Positions 35,735-44,938 are shown, numbered from the stretch's first letter. The stretch is DNA of 64,000 nt from Lusitaniella coriacea LEGE 07157 (GCF_015207425.1 NZ_JADEWZ010000015.1:62001-126000); one strand, 5' to 3'. Notes: generated by a model from the sequence alone, not told the origin. Program-made: numbers and translations.

Positions 35735-35942
35735 TATCTTGAGCCTTAGCAGCATCTAGCACTTTTAACATCGTATCTGCCGCCTCAAAGGCATCAGAGG
35801 GCGACCACACGGGGTAAGACTGGTCAGGCTTAATCAAATCTGTTTCCTGCTGGGCTAGTTCCGAGAGCAGAATCTGCATGATGTAAAACTTGTCTGAACG
35901 GCTCAGTTCCTTTAAGGTCGAGATTAATTCTGATGAAACCAT
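35727..35942 (-). CDS. Small protein upstream of the aspartic protease
   Basis: 71 residues: MVSSELISTLKELSRSDKFY, then IMQILLSELAQQETDLIKP, SYPVWSPSDAFEAADTMLK. Helical with a conserved-looking WSP motif; common in cyanobacteria ahead of retropepsin-like proteases. Coupled by overlapping ends with the genes on both sides. Might be a partner or antitoxin-like component; function unknown. Confidence 0.7.
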   Translation of the reverse strand: MVSSELISTLKELSRSDKFYIMQILLSELAQQETDLIKPDQSYPVWSPSDAFEAADTMLKVLDAAKAQDNA

Positions 35943-36256
35943 GTCAAATTTACTCGTGGTAATAACAGACGCTCGGACAAACGATCTTCATCAAGAGCAG
36001 TTTTCAAAAAGTTCCAAGCTTGCTGATGTTCTGCTTCCTCCTCATCGTCACCAAGCCATGAATCTAAAAGGTCTACTGCGGCTTGGTTTTTCCGTGCTTG
36101 TTCGGGATTAACGATAGTTGGGGGAGTTGATGTAACTTCCTGTCGAAACTAGCGCAAGAGACTCAATAAGTCCGCCCAGGAGGATTTAGGGGTTGCCTCA
36201 ATTTCATGAAGCAACAATTCAAGGAATGTTGAAGATGAGCAAGAAGAGTTTGTCAT
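35924..36256 (-). pseudogene. Gene with in-frame TAG, upstream of the protease pair
   Basis: One continuous frame of 110 codons from ATG 36256 to TAA 35924-35926, interrupted by a single TAG at 36149-36151 (codon 36). Before it: MTNSSCSSSTFLELLLHEIE and ATPKSSWADLLSLLR. After it: FRQEVTSTPPTIVNPEQARK, NQAAVDLLDSWLGDDEEEAE and HQQAWNFLKTALDEDRLSER. The DEDRLSxR ending is one I recall from small cyanobacterial proteins in such operons. The stop overlaps the next gene by 19 bases. A nonsense pseudogene, unless a shorter product starts downstream. Confidence 0.7.
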
Positions 36257-36447
36257 CGGGAAAAAACTTGCTACAAAGCCGCCAGTCCAGTTAATTCTAG
36301 CGTAGCTCAATGTTTGATGAGATAGCTTCTATCGCGCTCTTGCTTGGCTTTTATGGTATAACCGAATCTAATTTCTAAATAATCTAACTTGCTTCGTTAG
36401 TATCCCTGTTTTTCAATATACTCACAATTAGAAGCAATACAAATAAT

Positions 36448-37377
36448 TTACCTAATGAATTTTGCTTTAAGCTTGCCAGACTTCAGATCGACATGAGACG
36501 TAACATAAAAAACTCTGTTTTTCTCCAATGCTGTAAGTATATCTTTTCCTAATTGACTACGATCTTCAATTTTATTTCTATTTTTAAACATATACATAGC
36601 TTGACGCTTAACGTAGTCAAACTGTTTTTGTGATTTAGATAAACGTGCTGTATCTGTTTTAGACTCAAAAACGAAGTAAATTGCTGTACTTTTATTATTG
36701 TATAACCAATTTTCAACATCATTTCTACTTATCAACATATTCACTGCATCTAAAGAGTATGGTTGTCCTCCTTCAAAAGGTCTACTTGCCACAACCGTTT
36801 TGTATTGTGGATGTCGATCCAAGAATTCTTTGGCAGCCTTATATGCTAACTGTTCAGTGCTTGTTTCAATAGATAGACCGACTTTTCCTTCAAGAAAGTA
36901 GATATCTGAAAATAACTTATCCTGTACAATATGGCACAAACTCTCACCCAAAGCACCTTTTGCTTGATTCATATTTGGAAATGCTAAAGAACTATTTTTA
37001 GATTCCAGAACAGATTGAATTAATTTGAAAAAATTACCATCTTCAACAGACTTCAGATTAATTTCTAATGTGTCTAAAGCGCTCAGGTTCAAAGACGAGG
37101 GTGTAATGTTTGAGGAAGATTTTTGAGATAACTGTCTTGAATAACTTTGAAGTGGCTCTGAACCCCATCTAGTATTAACTTCAATCAGTTGCTTACCAGC
37201 CCGTTTAATTTCTACGGAAGCTTGCTCACATAAATCTTGTAATTGAGTGAGTTGCTCGTACATCCCCTCAACCGTACATTCATTCAACTTACTAGATATC
37301 CCTCTAGCCTCTTCAAGTTTATCTACAGCTCTAGTAATATTTCTGCTAAATTCTCCAATGTCATCTGTCAAAGGCAT
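36448..37377 (-). CDS. Helical adaptor domain fused to a PD-(D/E)XK nuclease
   Basis: 309 residues from ATG 37377, preceded by GGGGATAAAATA. Residues 1-72 align without gaps to the whole 72-residue protein encoded just upstream, and both end in Trp-Gly. After a Ser-rich linker (~73-100) a C-terminal domain shows the PD-(D/E)XK plan: Glu145 in GALGESLCH, Asp210 in YSLDAVNML, Glu238-x-Lys240 in YFVFESKTD, and Gln250 in KSQKQFDY. Probably a DNase effector. Last gene of the five-gene AT-rich cassette; HIP1-free. Nuclease activity is inferred from motifs. Confidence 0.7.
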   Translation of the reverse strand: MPLTDDIGEFSRNITRAVDKLEEARGISSKLNECTVEGMYEQLTQLQDLCEQASVEIKRAGKQLIEVNTRWGSEPLQSYSRQLSQKSSSNITPSSLNLSALDTLEINLKSVEDGNFFKLIQSVLESKNSSLAFPNMNQAKGALGESLCHIVQDKLFSDIYFLEGKVGLSIETSTEQLAYKAAKEFLDRHPQYKTVVASRPFEGGQPYSLDAVNMLISRNDVENWLYNNKSTAIYFVFESKTDTARLSKSQKQFDYVKRQAMYMFKNRNKIEDRSQLGKDILTALEKNRVFYVTSHVDLKSGKLKAKFIR

Positions 37378-37381
37378 TATT

Positions 37382-37600
37382 TTATCCCCATTCATCGCGA
37401 ATTTCTTCTAAAAGCTCAGTTGCAGTTCTAAGTTCAGTATCTACCTCTTCTAAGCTCTCCATCAAACTTGAAAACTTACGGCTTAGCTGCTCTGCTTCTG
37501 TGGAAGAAATTGTGCGAGATGAGTTGTTTACCCCTTCTAGTTTTTCCACTAACTGATTAATCTTTGTGCGAAATTCTTCGATGCTTGAAGACAGAGTCAT
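37382..37600 (-). CDS. 72-residue helical protein ending Trp-Gly
   Basis: Two long amphipathic helices: SSIEEFRTKINQLVEKLEG and a second, AEQLSRKFSSLMESLEEVDT, continuing to LLEEIRDEWG. Size and hairpin-like heptad pattern resemble WXG100/ESX-type small proteins, although the central WxG turn is absent and the Trp-Gly is terminal. Paralogous to residues 1-72 of the nuclease protein downstream (~25% identity, no gaps by eye). Lies between the FtsK-like ATPase and the nuclease gene. A shared docking domain or immunity/adaptor partner is likely. Confidence 0.7.
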   Translation of the reverse strand: MTLSSSIEEFRTKINQLVEKLEGVNNSSRTISSTEAEQLSRKFSSLMESLEEVDTELRTATELLEEIRDEWG

Positions 37601-37637
37601 AAAAACTACTCCAAATTATCTACGATAAGAACTCATT

Positions 37638-39668
37638 TCATTTAGAAATAAAATGGTGCCAAAGAGTATCTTCTATAGGGATAGTCGATCCTTCAGGTTT
37701 TTTCATTTTCGGCACATTTACAAACATCCTACCTGCATAGCCATCCAACCAAGCACGACCACGCACATTTTTGGGAATAGTGCCAGCAACTGTGTCATCC
37801 AGAATACGTTGACTTGCATCAGGTGTGACTCTGAAAACAGTTTTTTCTCCACATTGATCGGTAACTTGTTTAGTAACCACTTCTGTTGTTGGGCGCTGAG
37901 TACAATAAAGAACATGAATGCCAAATGTACGTCCTTTACGTGCATATTCTTTCAGCCTCTTTTCTATAGATTCGCGCAACTTATAGGAAAAGTCTGCAAT
38001 ATCGGCAGCTTCATCAATCACCCAAAGACTTCGATCTATATCTACACCTTCTTCTTGCAATAATTTAAGGCTAGATACTCCATATTTTTTCATCAAATTC
38101 AATCTGTCTACATATTCTCGCGCATAAATCTTTTCAACTAATTCCTTACTATCTTCTGGGGTGTCAATAATCTCAACATTGATATCGAGGTTCTGTAAAT
38201 ATAAGAAATCAGTACCCTTAAAATCAGCAATATAAACCTTTCGCTGAGGATTAACATACAAAAATTGAAAAATTATCCAGTGTAAGAAATTAGTCTTGCC
38301 TGCTCCTGTTTCTCCAGCGATGAGGCGGTGGGGAATTTCAGTCCAGTGAGAAGTGATGGGCTTTTTATTATCATCAAGCCCTACAATGTAAGTATCCTTT
38401 GTAATCAGATGGTGATGCTTGAAAAAGATTTCTTCTGCTGACGTAGTAAAGAATTCAATTTCACTACTTGATACGCCAGGAGAGAAAGCTTGAAAAAAGC
38501 CAACAACTTCTTGATATGTAGTGATGTGGTGTAATGGTTTCAGATGTTCTACTTTTGGAATTTGTGTCTCAAATATCTTTGAGAGAGAAGAATCTTTCCC
38601 TAATGTTAAATCACCTGAATTTTGATTTTCTATAGATTCACTTGGGTTAGGTAGGGTGCGATTAGTGTTGTAGGATTGGTTGAACTGACCTAAGTTAGAT
38701 GGCAATATTGGAAAAGATAGAGAACCATCATCAAGGCTACAGAGAAAACCACTCGATTTTACAGTTTCTTTAATAAGTTTTTTCTCCAAGTTTTTACCAA
38801 TTCTTTTTTCCCAACCATCCCACTGCATACCTTTAAAAATTTGAACATTTTTAGTTGCGTCTAAACTCTTTATAAAGCTAGGCTGTTCGGGACTGAGTGT
38901 AAGAGGAATTAGATTAAGTATCCGACGTGCTTTTTTCTTACTACCGACTATTTCTCCTAAAGTTTGCAAAATAGCAATCGTATCTACTGTGTTTTCACCT
39001 AATGCCTTTATGCTGTAATGAAAAAGCTGATTTTCAGAGTAGTTATCTTGGTAATTTCTATATAGCTCAAGAGCATATTTTACGGAGTTACTTTTAGAAC
39101 CATAATCACTAAGACAATTTACTAAATCGTTGATCGCGTTATTCCAGCCAGCCTGCTCTTTTGGAGAATTGTAAGCTTCCAGGGAAAAGTCTAAGATTAA
39201 ATTCTCACAACTTGTTGCTTCTAATAACTTTAGTAGATTAAAATTATTGGTAATTAGTTCAGTAGAAAAAAGATGAGGTAAATAGCCTGTGAATTCTGGT
39301 TGCTTAATAAACTCTCCATACTTAAGCATTTCACTAATTGAAGTTACCCAATTGTGCTGAGGGAATCCTTCTGGTTTATAAGTGAGATTATAAAATCTAT
39401 TCAAGCTTCCTTTAATTAATCCCTCTATTATTTCAACTTTTTCGCTATTATCGATTTCAACAATTGGATTAATGAGAATAAATGAACTCAGCTTTTTTTT
39501 GTCTAATGGTGTATAAAGATGGCGCAGTGAAAACACAAATTTGTCGCAAGCTTGAGTTAAAGAGTTCAATAGTGTTTCATAGGCAAAGATGTGAAACTTT
39601 GACTCTGAAATACTGCCAATTTTGTCTTTAAGATGGGCTTCAAAACATATAGGAAACTTTTGAATCAT
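37638..39668 (-). CDS. FtsK/HerA-type ATPase of the AT-rich cassette
   Basis: 676 residues without membrane helices. The C-terminal ATPase has Walker A GETGAGKT (452-459), YIADFKGTDF strand, Walker B SLWVIDEAAD (547-556, Asp552/Glu553), the RTFGIHVLYCTQRP sensor motif (580-593) and a C-terminal VRGRAWLDGYAGRMFV, all as in FtsK/SpoIIIE-type translocases. The N-terminal ~430 residues are not recognised. Single ATPase domain and no gamma domain, unlike chromosomal FtsK, and no membrane anchor, unlike EccC/EssC. Partners in the operon are a membrane protein, a small WG protein and a nuclease. Confidence 0.82.
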   Translation of the reverse strand: MIQKFPICFEAHLKDKIGSISESKFHIFAYETLLNSLTQACDKFVFSLRHLYTPLDKKKLSSFILINPIVEIDNSEKVEIIEGLIKGSLNRFYNLTYKPEGFPQHNWVTSISEMLKYGEFIKQPEFTGYLPHLFSTELITNNFNLLKLLEATSCENLILDFSLEAYNSPKEQAGWNNAINDLVNCLSDYGSKSNSVKYALELYRNYQDNYSENQLFHYSIKALGENTVDTIAILQTLGEIVGSKKKARRILNLIPLTLSPEQPSFIKSLDATKNVQIFKGMQWDGWEKRIGKNLEKKLIKETVKSSGFLCSLDDGSLSFPILPSNLGQFNQSYNTNRTLPNPSESIENQNSGDLTLGKDSSLSKIFETQIPKVEHLKPLHHITTYQEVVGFFQAFSPGVSSSEIEFFTTSAEEIFFKHHHLITKDTYIVGLDDNKKPITSHWTEIPHRLIAGETGAGKTNFLHWIIFQFLYVNPQRKVYIADFKGTDFLYLQNLDINVEIIDTPEDSKELVEKIYAREYVDRLNLMKKYGVSSLKLLQEEGVDIDRSLWVIDEAADIADFSYKLRESIEKRLKEYARKGRTFGIHVLYCTQRPTTEVVTKQVTDQCGEKTVFRVTPDASQRILDDTVAGTIPKNVRGRAWLDGYAGRMFVNVPKMKKPEGSTIPIEDTLWHHFISK

Positions 39669-39744
39669 AAGCTTGTGCGTCGCAATACCATCAAAATTGA
39701 GTTACATAGATACTATATTTAAACCGATCTAACGTCTAAATTTT

Positions 39745-39930
39745 CTACTGTTCTGAAAGCCGCTTGAGATCGTAACCCAAATTATCACAGTGTCGTTGCA
39801 GCAGACTTGCTTTATTCTTATCTTTATCGGAACGAATGGATAAAATAATTCCTGTCACAAAGCATATTCCGCCTATGATCAAGGCAGGAAAACGAATCCA
39901 CGGTATCATAACGACTATCAACTCATCCAT
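39745..39930 (-). CDS. 61-residue single-helix membrane protein
   Basis: One membrane helix (~11-32, WIRFPALIIGGICFVTGII) followed by a charged cytoplasmic-type tail RSDKDKNKASLLQRHCDN. Lies 29 bases after the 508-residue gene and 76 bases before the ATPase gene, all on the same strand. No family recognised. Its conserved position within the cassette would have to be tested in other genomes. Confidence 0.6.
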   Translation of the reverse strand: MDELIVVMIPWIRFPALIIGGICFVTGIILSIRSDKDKNKASLLQRHCDNLGYDLKRLSEQ

Positions 39931-39959
39931 AATATAAAAATACTCCTTGAGCCATTAAA

Positions 39960-41486
39960 TTAACCAACGTCACCAGCCAAAGCTATAATAATTCCGACAA
40001 TAATCAGAACCACCAAAACAAGAGATGCTATGACTTCTGCAAAAATTCCTATAGCAACAAAAATAGCTCCATACTTAAACATTTCTTTTGTCATCTCGTC
40101 TTTTTTTGAATAAGATAACTTTAATTTACTAACTTCATTATTAAGACTACTCAATTTGCTAGACAAAGATGATTGAATTACTTGCTTGATTTCGATCAGT
40201 TGCTTGTTTGCTGAATTATGTTCTTCTTGTGTTCTTGCTAAAGAACTATGCAGTCTTTGTATACGTGAGTTTATATCATTTGAGATTTGTAAGTAGAGTG
40301 CTGCATCATAGCTTTTGATTGAGTTAAGAATATTACCTATAAGTTCAATATTATTTTTTTGAGAAATTGACGAAGCTGAGATGACTTTTTTCTGCTGTTC
40401 AATTTTTTCAATCCAAGAGATCACTAAGTTGATGTGTTTGTTCTTTTTTTGGAACAAAAAGTCACTTATGGCTCTCTCACTGGATACGGTTATAGCAGAC
40501 GAAAAAGTAGATAATATTTCTTGATGAAGAGATTGTAATCGATTGATTTCCTGTCTGATTTTTTCGATAGTCCATCGCGAAAGCATCGAATAATCTAGAT
40601 CATATTCGGGTATTTCATAAATAAAGGCACGAACCAGAATTTGCAAATCAGACTCACTATTGTGGTTTTCTTGCAGAAATCGCTTTAAGCTATTACCCAA
40701 CTCCCTTTTGAATTCACCTTGCTCAGAATTCTCATATTGTCTAAATATGAAATCAACTTTACTTAAGGACTCCTCTTGAACCTGATGATTACTTGAATTC
40801 AAACCAAGTTGTACACCTCTTATCTGAGTCCAGTGGAGAATATCTTTGACAATCTCAAGATAGTTAGCGGTAGTAAGATTTACGTTAAAAAATTCAGATG
40901 TAGGACCATAAGCCCAAAACTCTAAAAACCTTTCGTATTCAGCCGTAAATTCTCTCCGACTATCAGAACGAAAACGTTGAATCTTATTAATTTGTTGAAT
41001 TTTACGATCTAGAATTTCATTTTGAATCCGTCTAGGAGTTTCGGATAGATTGCCACCTTGAGGATGGTGGATATTATCTGGCAAAAATCCTATTTCCTTT
41101 AAAGCTTCTGCTGCTGACCAAGCTGTCAAGGCACTACTTCGCTTTCGATTTTCGATCTCATTGCAAAACAGTTTTAATAGCTCTTGACTTACTCCAGGTT
41201 TACAACTAGCCAATTCTTGCTTATATGATAGATGAGAATCAGAAATTTTACCAAACCCCCGTAGAGCTAGTGCTTTGAGAGGTAACCTTGTTTCATTTCT
41301 AAGAATTGTACTGAAAACGGTCATTGCTGTCTCAGGTTGTCCCTCAGCAAAGGAAAAGAACATCTCAATCTGATCTCCTACGTTTGCCCGACTACCAAAG
41401 GTAGCAATTAGGTCAGCAGCAGTTCTAATGGAGGTTGGCTGAAGTTTCCCAATTGGCGATACAGGTTGAATGTCTGAAAATTCCAT
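39960..41486 (-). CDS. HEAT-like/coiled-coil membrane protein of the cassette
   Basis: 508 residues. N-terminal helical-repeat region (~40-150) with HEAT-like units (TVFSTILRNETRLPLKALAL, LTAWSAAEALKEIGF), a middle all-helical region with aromatic residues, a long coiled coil (~390-465), and a strongly hydrophobic C-terminus (YGAIFVAIGIFAEVIASLV onward) anchoring it in the membrane. Not recognised as a known family. First gene of the five-gene unit; probably the membrane platform or sensor. AT-rich, no HIP1. Confidence 0.65.
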   Translation of the reverse strand: MEFSDIQPVSPIGKLQPTSIRTAADLIATFGSRANVGDQIEMFFSFAEGQPETAMTVFSTILRNETRLPLKALALRGFGKISDSHLSYKQELASCKPGVSQELLKLFCNEIENRKRSSALTAWSAAEALKEIGFLPDNIHHPQGGNLSETPRRIQNEILDRKIQQINKIQRFRSDSRREFTAEYERFLEFWAYGPTSEFFNVNLTTANYLEIVKDILHWTQIRGVQLGLNSSNHQVQEESLSKVDFIFRQYENSEQGEFKRELGNSLKRFLQENHNSESDLQILVRAFIYEIPEYDLDYSMLSRWTIEKIRQEINRLQSLHQEILSTFSSAITVSSERAISDFLFQKKNKHINLVISWIEKIEQQKKVISASSISQKNNIELIGNILNSIKSYDAALYLQISNDINSRIQRLHSSLARTQEEHNSANKQLIEIKQVIQSSLSSKLSSLNNEVSKLKLSYSKKDEMTKEMFKYGAIFVAIGIFAEVIASLVLVVLIIVGIIIALAGDVG

Positions 41487-41824
41487 TGCTGCAAATCGTT
41501 AGAAATAAAGAGGGTTAGTGTAAAAGGACGACAACACAGGGAAGTTCGACTGCATTTACTGTTCCGGTAAGTCTTAAAGACGTAACGATAAGCTTAGGCA
41601 AATCGCGAATCGTGTTGTAGCGTTATCATTTCTGCTTGTCCACTACCAGTATTCCCATCTTGATAGGGAAATGCACCACCAATTTTTTCAATTTTTTATT
41701 TTCACCAGAAATTTAATGTGAGCTTGAATCTAGATTCCAGTAAAGAGAACTGCCGCTGCGCTCCCACCAATAACTTAGTGATATAGACTTTTATCATACC
41801 TATGCAAGAGTTTGCAACTTCGGA
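41487..41824. promoter_or_regulatory. Upstream region of the five-gene cassette
   Basis: 338 bases between the cassette start (minus strand) and the end of the RND gene, also minus. AT-rich in the middle (CAATTTTTTCAATTTTTTA around 41680). It should contain the cassette promoter and the RND operon terminator, but no clear hairpin or operator was recognised and no ORF is supportable. Confidence 0.4.
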
Positions 41825-44800
41825 TCAATTCAAATCCCCATTCTGTGTCACGATCTCTTCCTCCTGCAAAAGAGGTAACGTCCGCACTGACTTCTTGCCT
41901 CGGAACAGGCGACCCAGCCAGTGGACGACACTATCCACGTAGGTGAAGAGAACGGGAACGACGATGAGGGTGAGCAGGGTTGAGGTGGAAAAGCCGCCGA
42001 TGACGGCGATTGCCATTGGACTCCTAACTTCTCCATCCGCGCCAAATTCCAAGGCGATGGGCATCATTCCCGCAATGGTTGAGATGGAGGTCATGAGGAT
42101 TGGTCGCAGGCGAGAGACTCCCGCTTGGACGACGGCTTTGAATTGGGGTTTCCCCTCCTGTTGTGCGGCGAGGGCAAAATCCACCAGGAGAATGGCGTTT
42201 TTGGTGACCAATCCCATTAAGAGGACGATGCCAATCAAGGCGAAGAGTCCCATCTCTTTTTGGGTGACGAGCAATCCCAATAACGCGCCGCCAATGGAGA
42301 GGGGAAGGGCGGATAAAATGGCGAAGGGGTAGAGGAAGTTGTTGTAGAGCAGGACTAGGATTGCATAGATCGAGAGGACTGCAAAGCCTAACGCCGACCC
42401 GAAGCGCGTGAAAATATCTCGCATGATTTTCGCATCCCCGGCGGGTTCTTCTTCAACTTCTGGGGGAAGGGGGTTCATTTCCGGTAAGGCTCTGATTTGC
42501 GCGATGGCATCCCCCAAGGAAATGCCTTCTAGGTTGGCTTCTAGGGATACCTGGCGGCTGCGGTCGAAGCGTTTGATTTCAGCAGGACCACTCCCCAAAC
42601 GGAGGTTGGCGACGGCTTTGAGAGGAACGAGGCTGCCGTTGGCGCTGGGAACGCGCAGGGTTTGTAGGGTTTCCAATCTTTCCCCAGCTTCCGGGGCGAT
42701 TTGGACGCGAATGGGAATTTGGCGGTCGGGAAGGTTGAATTTCGCGAGGCTGGATTCGTTGTCGCCGATGAGGGCGAGGGATGCCGTGCGGGCGATGGAT
42801 TGAACGGAAACCCCTAAATCTGACGCGCGATCGCGCGCCGGTTCGATAATAATCTCAGGCTTAACTAAACTCAGGCTCGAAGTCACGTCTACCAACCCTG
42901 GAATCTCGCCCATTTTGGTTTCGATAGCGTTGGCGGTTTGAGTTAAAACTTGAGGATTGTCGCTTTTGAGGACGATAGAAACGTCTTTCGCACTTCCCCC
43001 AGGCCCGCTACTGCGGAATGCCACTCGCGCACCCGGAATCTTTTGGAAGACTCCTCGCATTTGCTTCTCGAATTCTCGTTGATGGATGCGTTCGTCTTTG
43101 GGGACGAGTTTGACATAAGCTAGTCCGGAATCGACACTATTTGCCCTGGCGACGACGCGATTGACTGCGGGATTTTCGAGCAAATCTTGAGTGAGGTTTT
43201 TAAGAATGTCTGTGGTTTCGCTCAAGGTGGAACCGGGGGGTAAATCGACCATGACAGTGCTGATTCCCGTATCCCCTTCATCGAATAATCCTTTGGGGAT
43301 GAAAGGAACGAGTTGCAAGCTACCGATAAAAAACGCGATCGCGACTAGTAAGGTTGTAATGCGATGGCGTAGCGCCCAAGTGAGAGCGGTTTGATAGGGA
43401 CGTTTTTTGTGGGGAGAAGTGGAAAACGCAGAAGAACCATTGCCATTGACGTTCTCTTTAGGTCGCAACAAATAGGCACTAAGCATAGGAGTCATGGTGC
43501 AGGCGACCAGGGTTGAAAACATGGTCGATACCGCCACCGTTACCCCAAAGGGTTGGAAAAATTGACCGGGAATCCCTCCCATAAATGCCACGGGAAGGAA
43601 TACGGCAACGATGGTTGCAGTGGTTGCCACAACCGCCAACCCAATCTCTCTCGCCCCATCCCACGCTGCTTGCAAGGGCGTTTTGCCCATTTGCAAATGT
43701 TGGTCGATATTTTCAATCATGCAGATGGCATCATCGACGAGGTTCCCAATTGCCAACGCCAAGGCGAGAAGGGTCATGCCGTTGAGGGTGTAGCCGAGGA
43801 CTTTCATCACCCCAAATGTGGGAATAATTGAAAGGGGAAGTGCCAGTCCTGTAATGAGGGTTGCTCGCCATTCCCGCAGAAAAATCCCCACGGTAATTAC
43901 GGTCAGGACGCAACCGATGAGGAGTGCGTTAATTGTGGCGTTGTAGGTGCCGCGAATCGATTGAGCGCGGGTGAAAGTGAGGTCTAATTCGACATCTTCG
44001 GGTAAGGTTTTTTTGAGCTGTTCGACGGCTTTGCGAACGCCACTTTCAACGGTCACCAAAGTACTACCGGGACTGCGCAGAACGGAAAAAGCAACGATAG
44101 GTTTGCCGTTGAGAAATGCCGCTTTTCGGGGTTCGGCAAAATGGTCTTCCACTGAACCCAAGCTAGTGAGGGGAACGGTGTCGCCGTTGGGAAGAACAAT
44201 GCGAGAGTTGCCCAAGTCTTCAACAGTTTCGGCGCTGCCTAGGGTTCTCACATTTTGTTCGCTGCCGCCAATTTCAGTACGACCGCCGGGGAGATTGATA
44301 TTCAAGCGGCGAATTTGGTCGTTGACTTGGGTGGCGGTAATGCCATAGGCTTGCAGGCGGCTGGGGTCGAGATCGATGCGAATTTCTCGGTCTACGCCCC
44401 CTAAACGATCGATTTGGGCGACCCCTGGTACATTGAGCAGCGCCCGACCGATCGTGCGATCGACTAAATCGCTCAATTCCTCAACAGAGCGTCGTTCTGA
44501 GATGACGGCGTAGGTCATAATCGAGCCGCCGGAAAATTCGAGGCGCTTGACGATGGGTTCGTTGATGTCTTCGGGGAGAGAGGTGCGAATTTGGGCAACG
44601 GCGTTGCGTACGTCATTGGTGGCTTCGTTACTGTCGGTACCGAGAACGAAGTTGATGGTGGTGGTGGAGTTGCCGTCGTTGACGTTGGAGACGATCTCAT
44701 CGATGTTGCCCAATCCTGCAACTGCGTCTTCAATTTTCTTAGTAACTTGGGTTTCCAGTTCTTCTGGGCCGGCACCCGGTTGAGTCACAGTAATTATGAC

Positions 44801-44938
44801 CGCAGGTACGTCGATGTTGGGCTGCTGGTCGATCCCCATTGTTTTGAAGGAGAAGAAGCCAACAATCGCCAGAATGAGGAACATGACGATGGTGGGGACG
44901 GGTTTTTTGATGGACCAGGAGGAGACGTGGAAAGACAT
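41825..44938 (-). CDS. RND-family efflux pump inner-membrane transporter
   Basis: 1037 residues, the full HAE1-type length with two repeats of six helices and two periplasmic loops. N-terminus WSIKKPVPTIVMFLILAIVG, porter domain with GVDREIRIDLDPSRLQAYGI, the proton-relay pair in GNLVDDAICMIENI, and the second-half LVTKNAILLVDFALAAQQEGK. Works with the membrane-fusion protein encoded upstream and an outer-membrane TolC-type channel not in this window. Substrates unknown, likely drugs or lipophilic compounds. Confidence 0.95.
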   Translation of the reverse strand: MSFHVSSWSIKKPVPTIVMFLILAIVGFFSFKTMGIDQQPNIDVPAVIITVTQPGAGPEELETQVTKKIEDAVAGLGNIDEIVSNVNDGNSTTTINFVLGTDSNEATNDVRNAVAQIRTSLPEDINEPIVKRLEFSGGSIMTYAVISERRSVEELSDLVDRTIGRALLNVPGVAQIDRLGGVDREIRIDLDPSRLQAYGITATQVNDQIRRLNINLPGGRTEIGGSEQNVRTLGSAETVEDLGNSRIVLPNGDTVPLTSLGSVEDHFAEPRKAAFLNGKPIVAFSVLRSPGSTLVTVESGVRKAVEQLKKTLPEDVELDLTFTRAQSIRGTYNATINALLIGCVLTVITVGIFLREWRATLITGLALPLSIIPTFGVMKVLGYTLNGMTLLALALAIGNLVDDAICMIENIDQHLQMGKTPLQAAWDGAREIGLAVVATTATIVAVFLPVAFMGGIPGQFFQPFGVTVAVSTMFSTLVACTMTPMLSAYLLRPKENVNGNGSSAFSTSPHKKRPYQTALTWALRHRITTLLVAIAFFIGSLQLVPFIPKGLFDEGDTGISTVMVDLPPGSTLSETTDILKNLTQDLLENPAVNRVVARANSVDSGLAYVKLVPKDERIHQREFEKQMRGVFQKIPGARVAFRSSGPGGSAKDVSIVLKSDNPQVLTQTANAIETKMGEIPGLVDVTSSLSLVKPEIIIEPARDRASDLGVSVQSIARTASLALIGDNESSLAKFNLPDRQIPIRVQIAPEAGERLETLQTLRVPSANGSLVPLKAVANLRLGSGPAEIKRFDRSRQVSLEANLEGISLGDAIAQIRALPEMNPLPPEVEEEPAGDAKIMRDIFTRFGSALGFAVLSIYAILVLLYNNFLYPFAILSALPLSIGGALLGLLVTQKEMGLFALIGIVLLMGLVTKNAILLVDFALAAQQEGKPQFKAVVQAGVSRLRPILMTSISTIAGMMPIALEFGADGEVRSPMAIAVIGGFSTSTLLTLIVVPVLFTYVDSVVHWLGRLFRGKKSVRTLPLLQEEEIVTQNGDLN

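Noticed and set aside
35890-36111. 73-residue ORF on the plus strand
   Set aside because: Antisense to the small protease-operon gene and the TAG-interrupted gene, whose minus-strand frames make better sense.
36448-41486. Bona fide type VII secretion locus
   Set aside because: No EccB/D-like or EssA/B-like membrane proteins, a single-domain ATPase without membrane anchor, and no central WxG turn in the small protein; only a resemblance.
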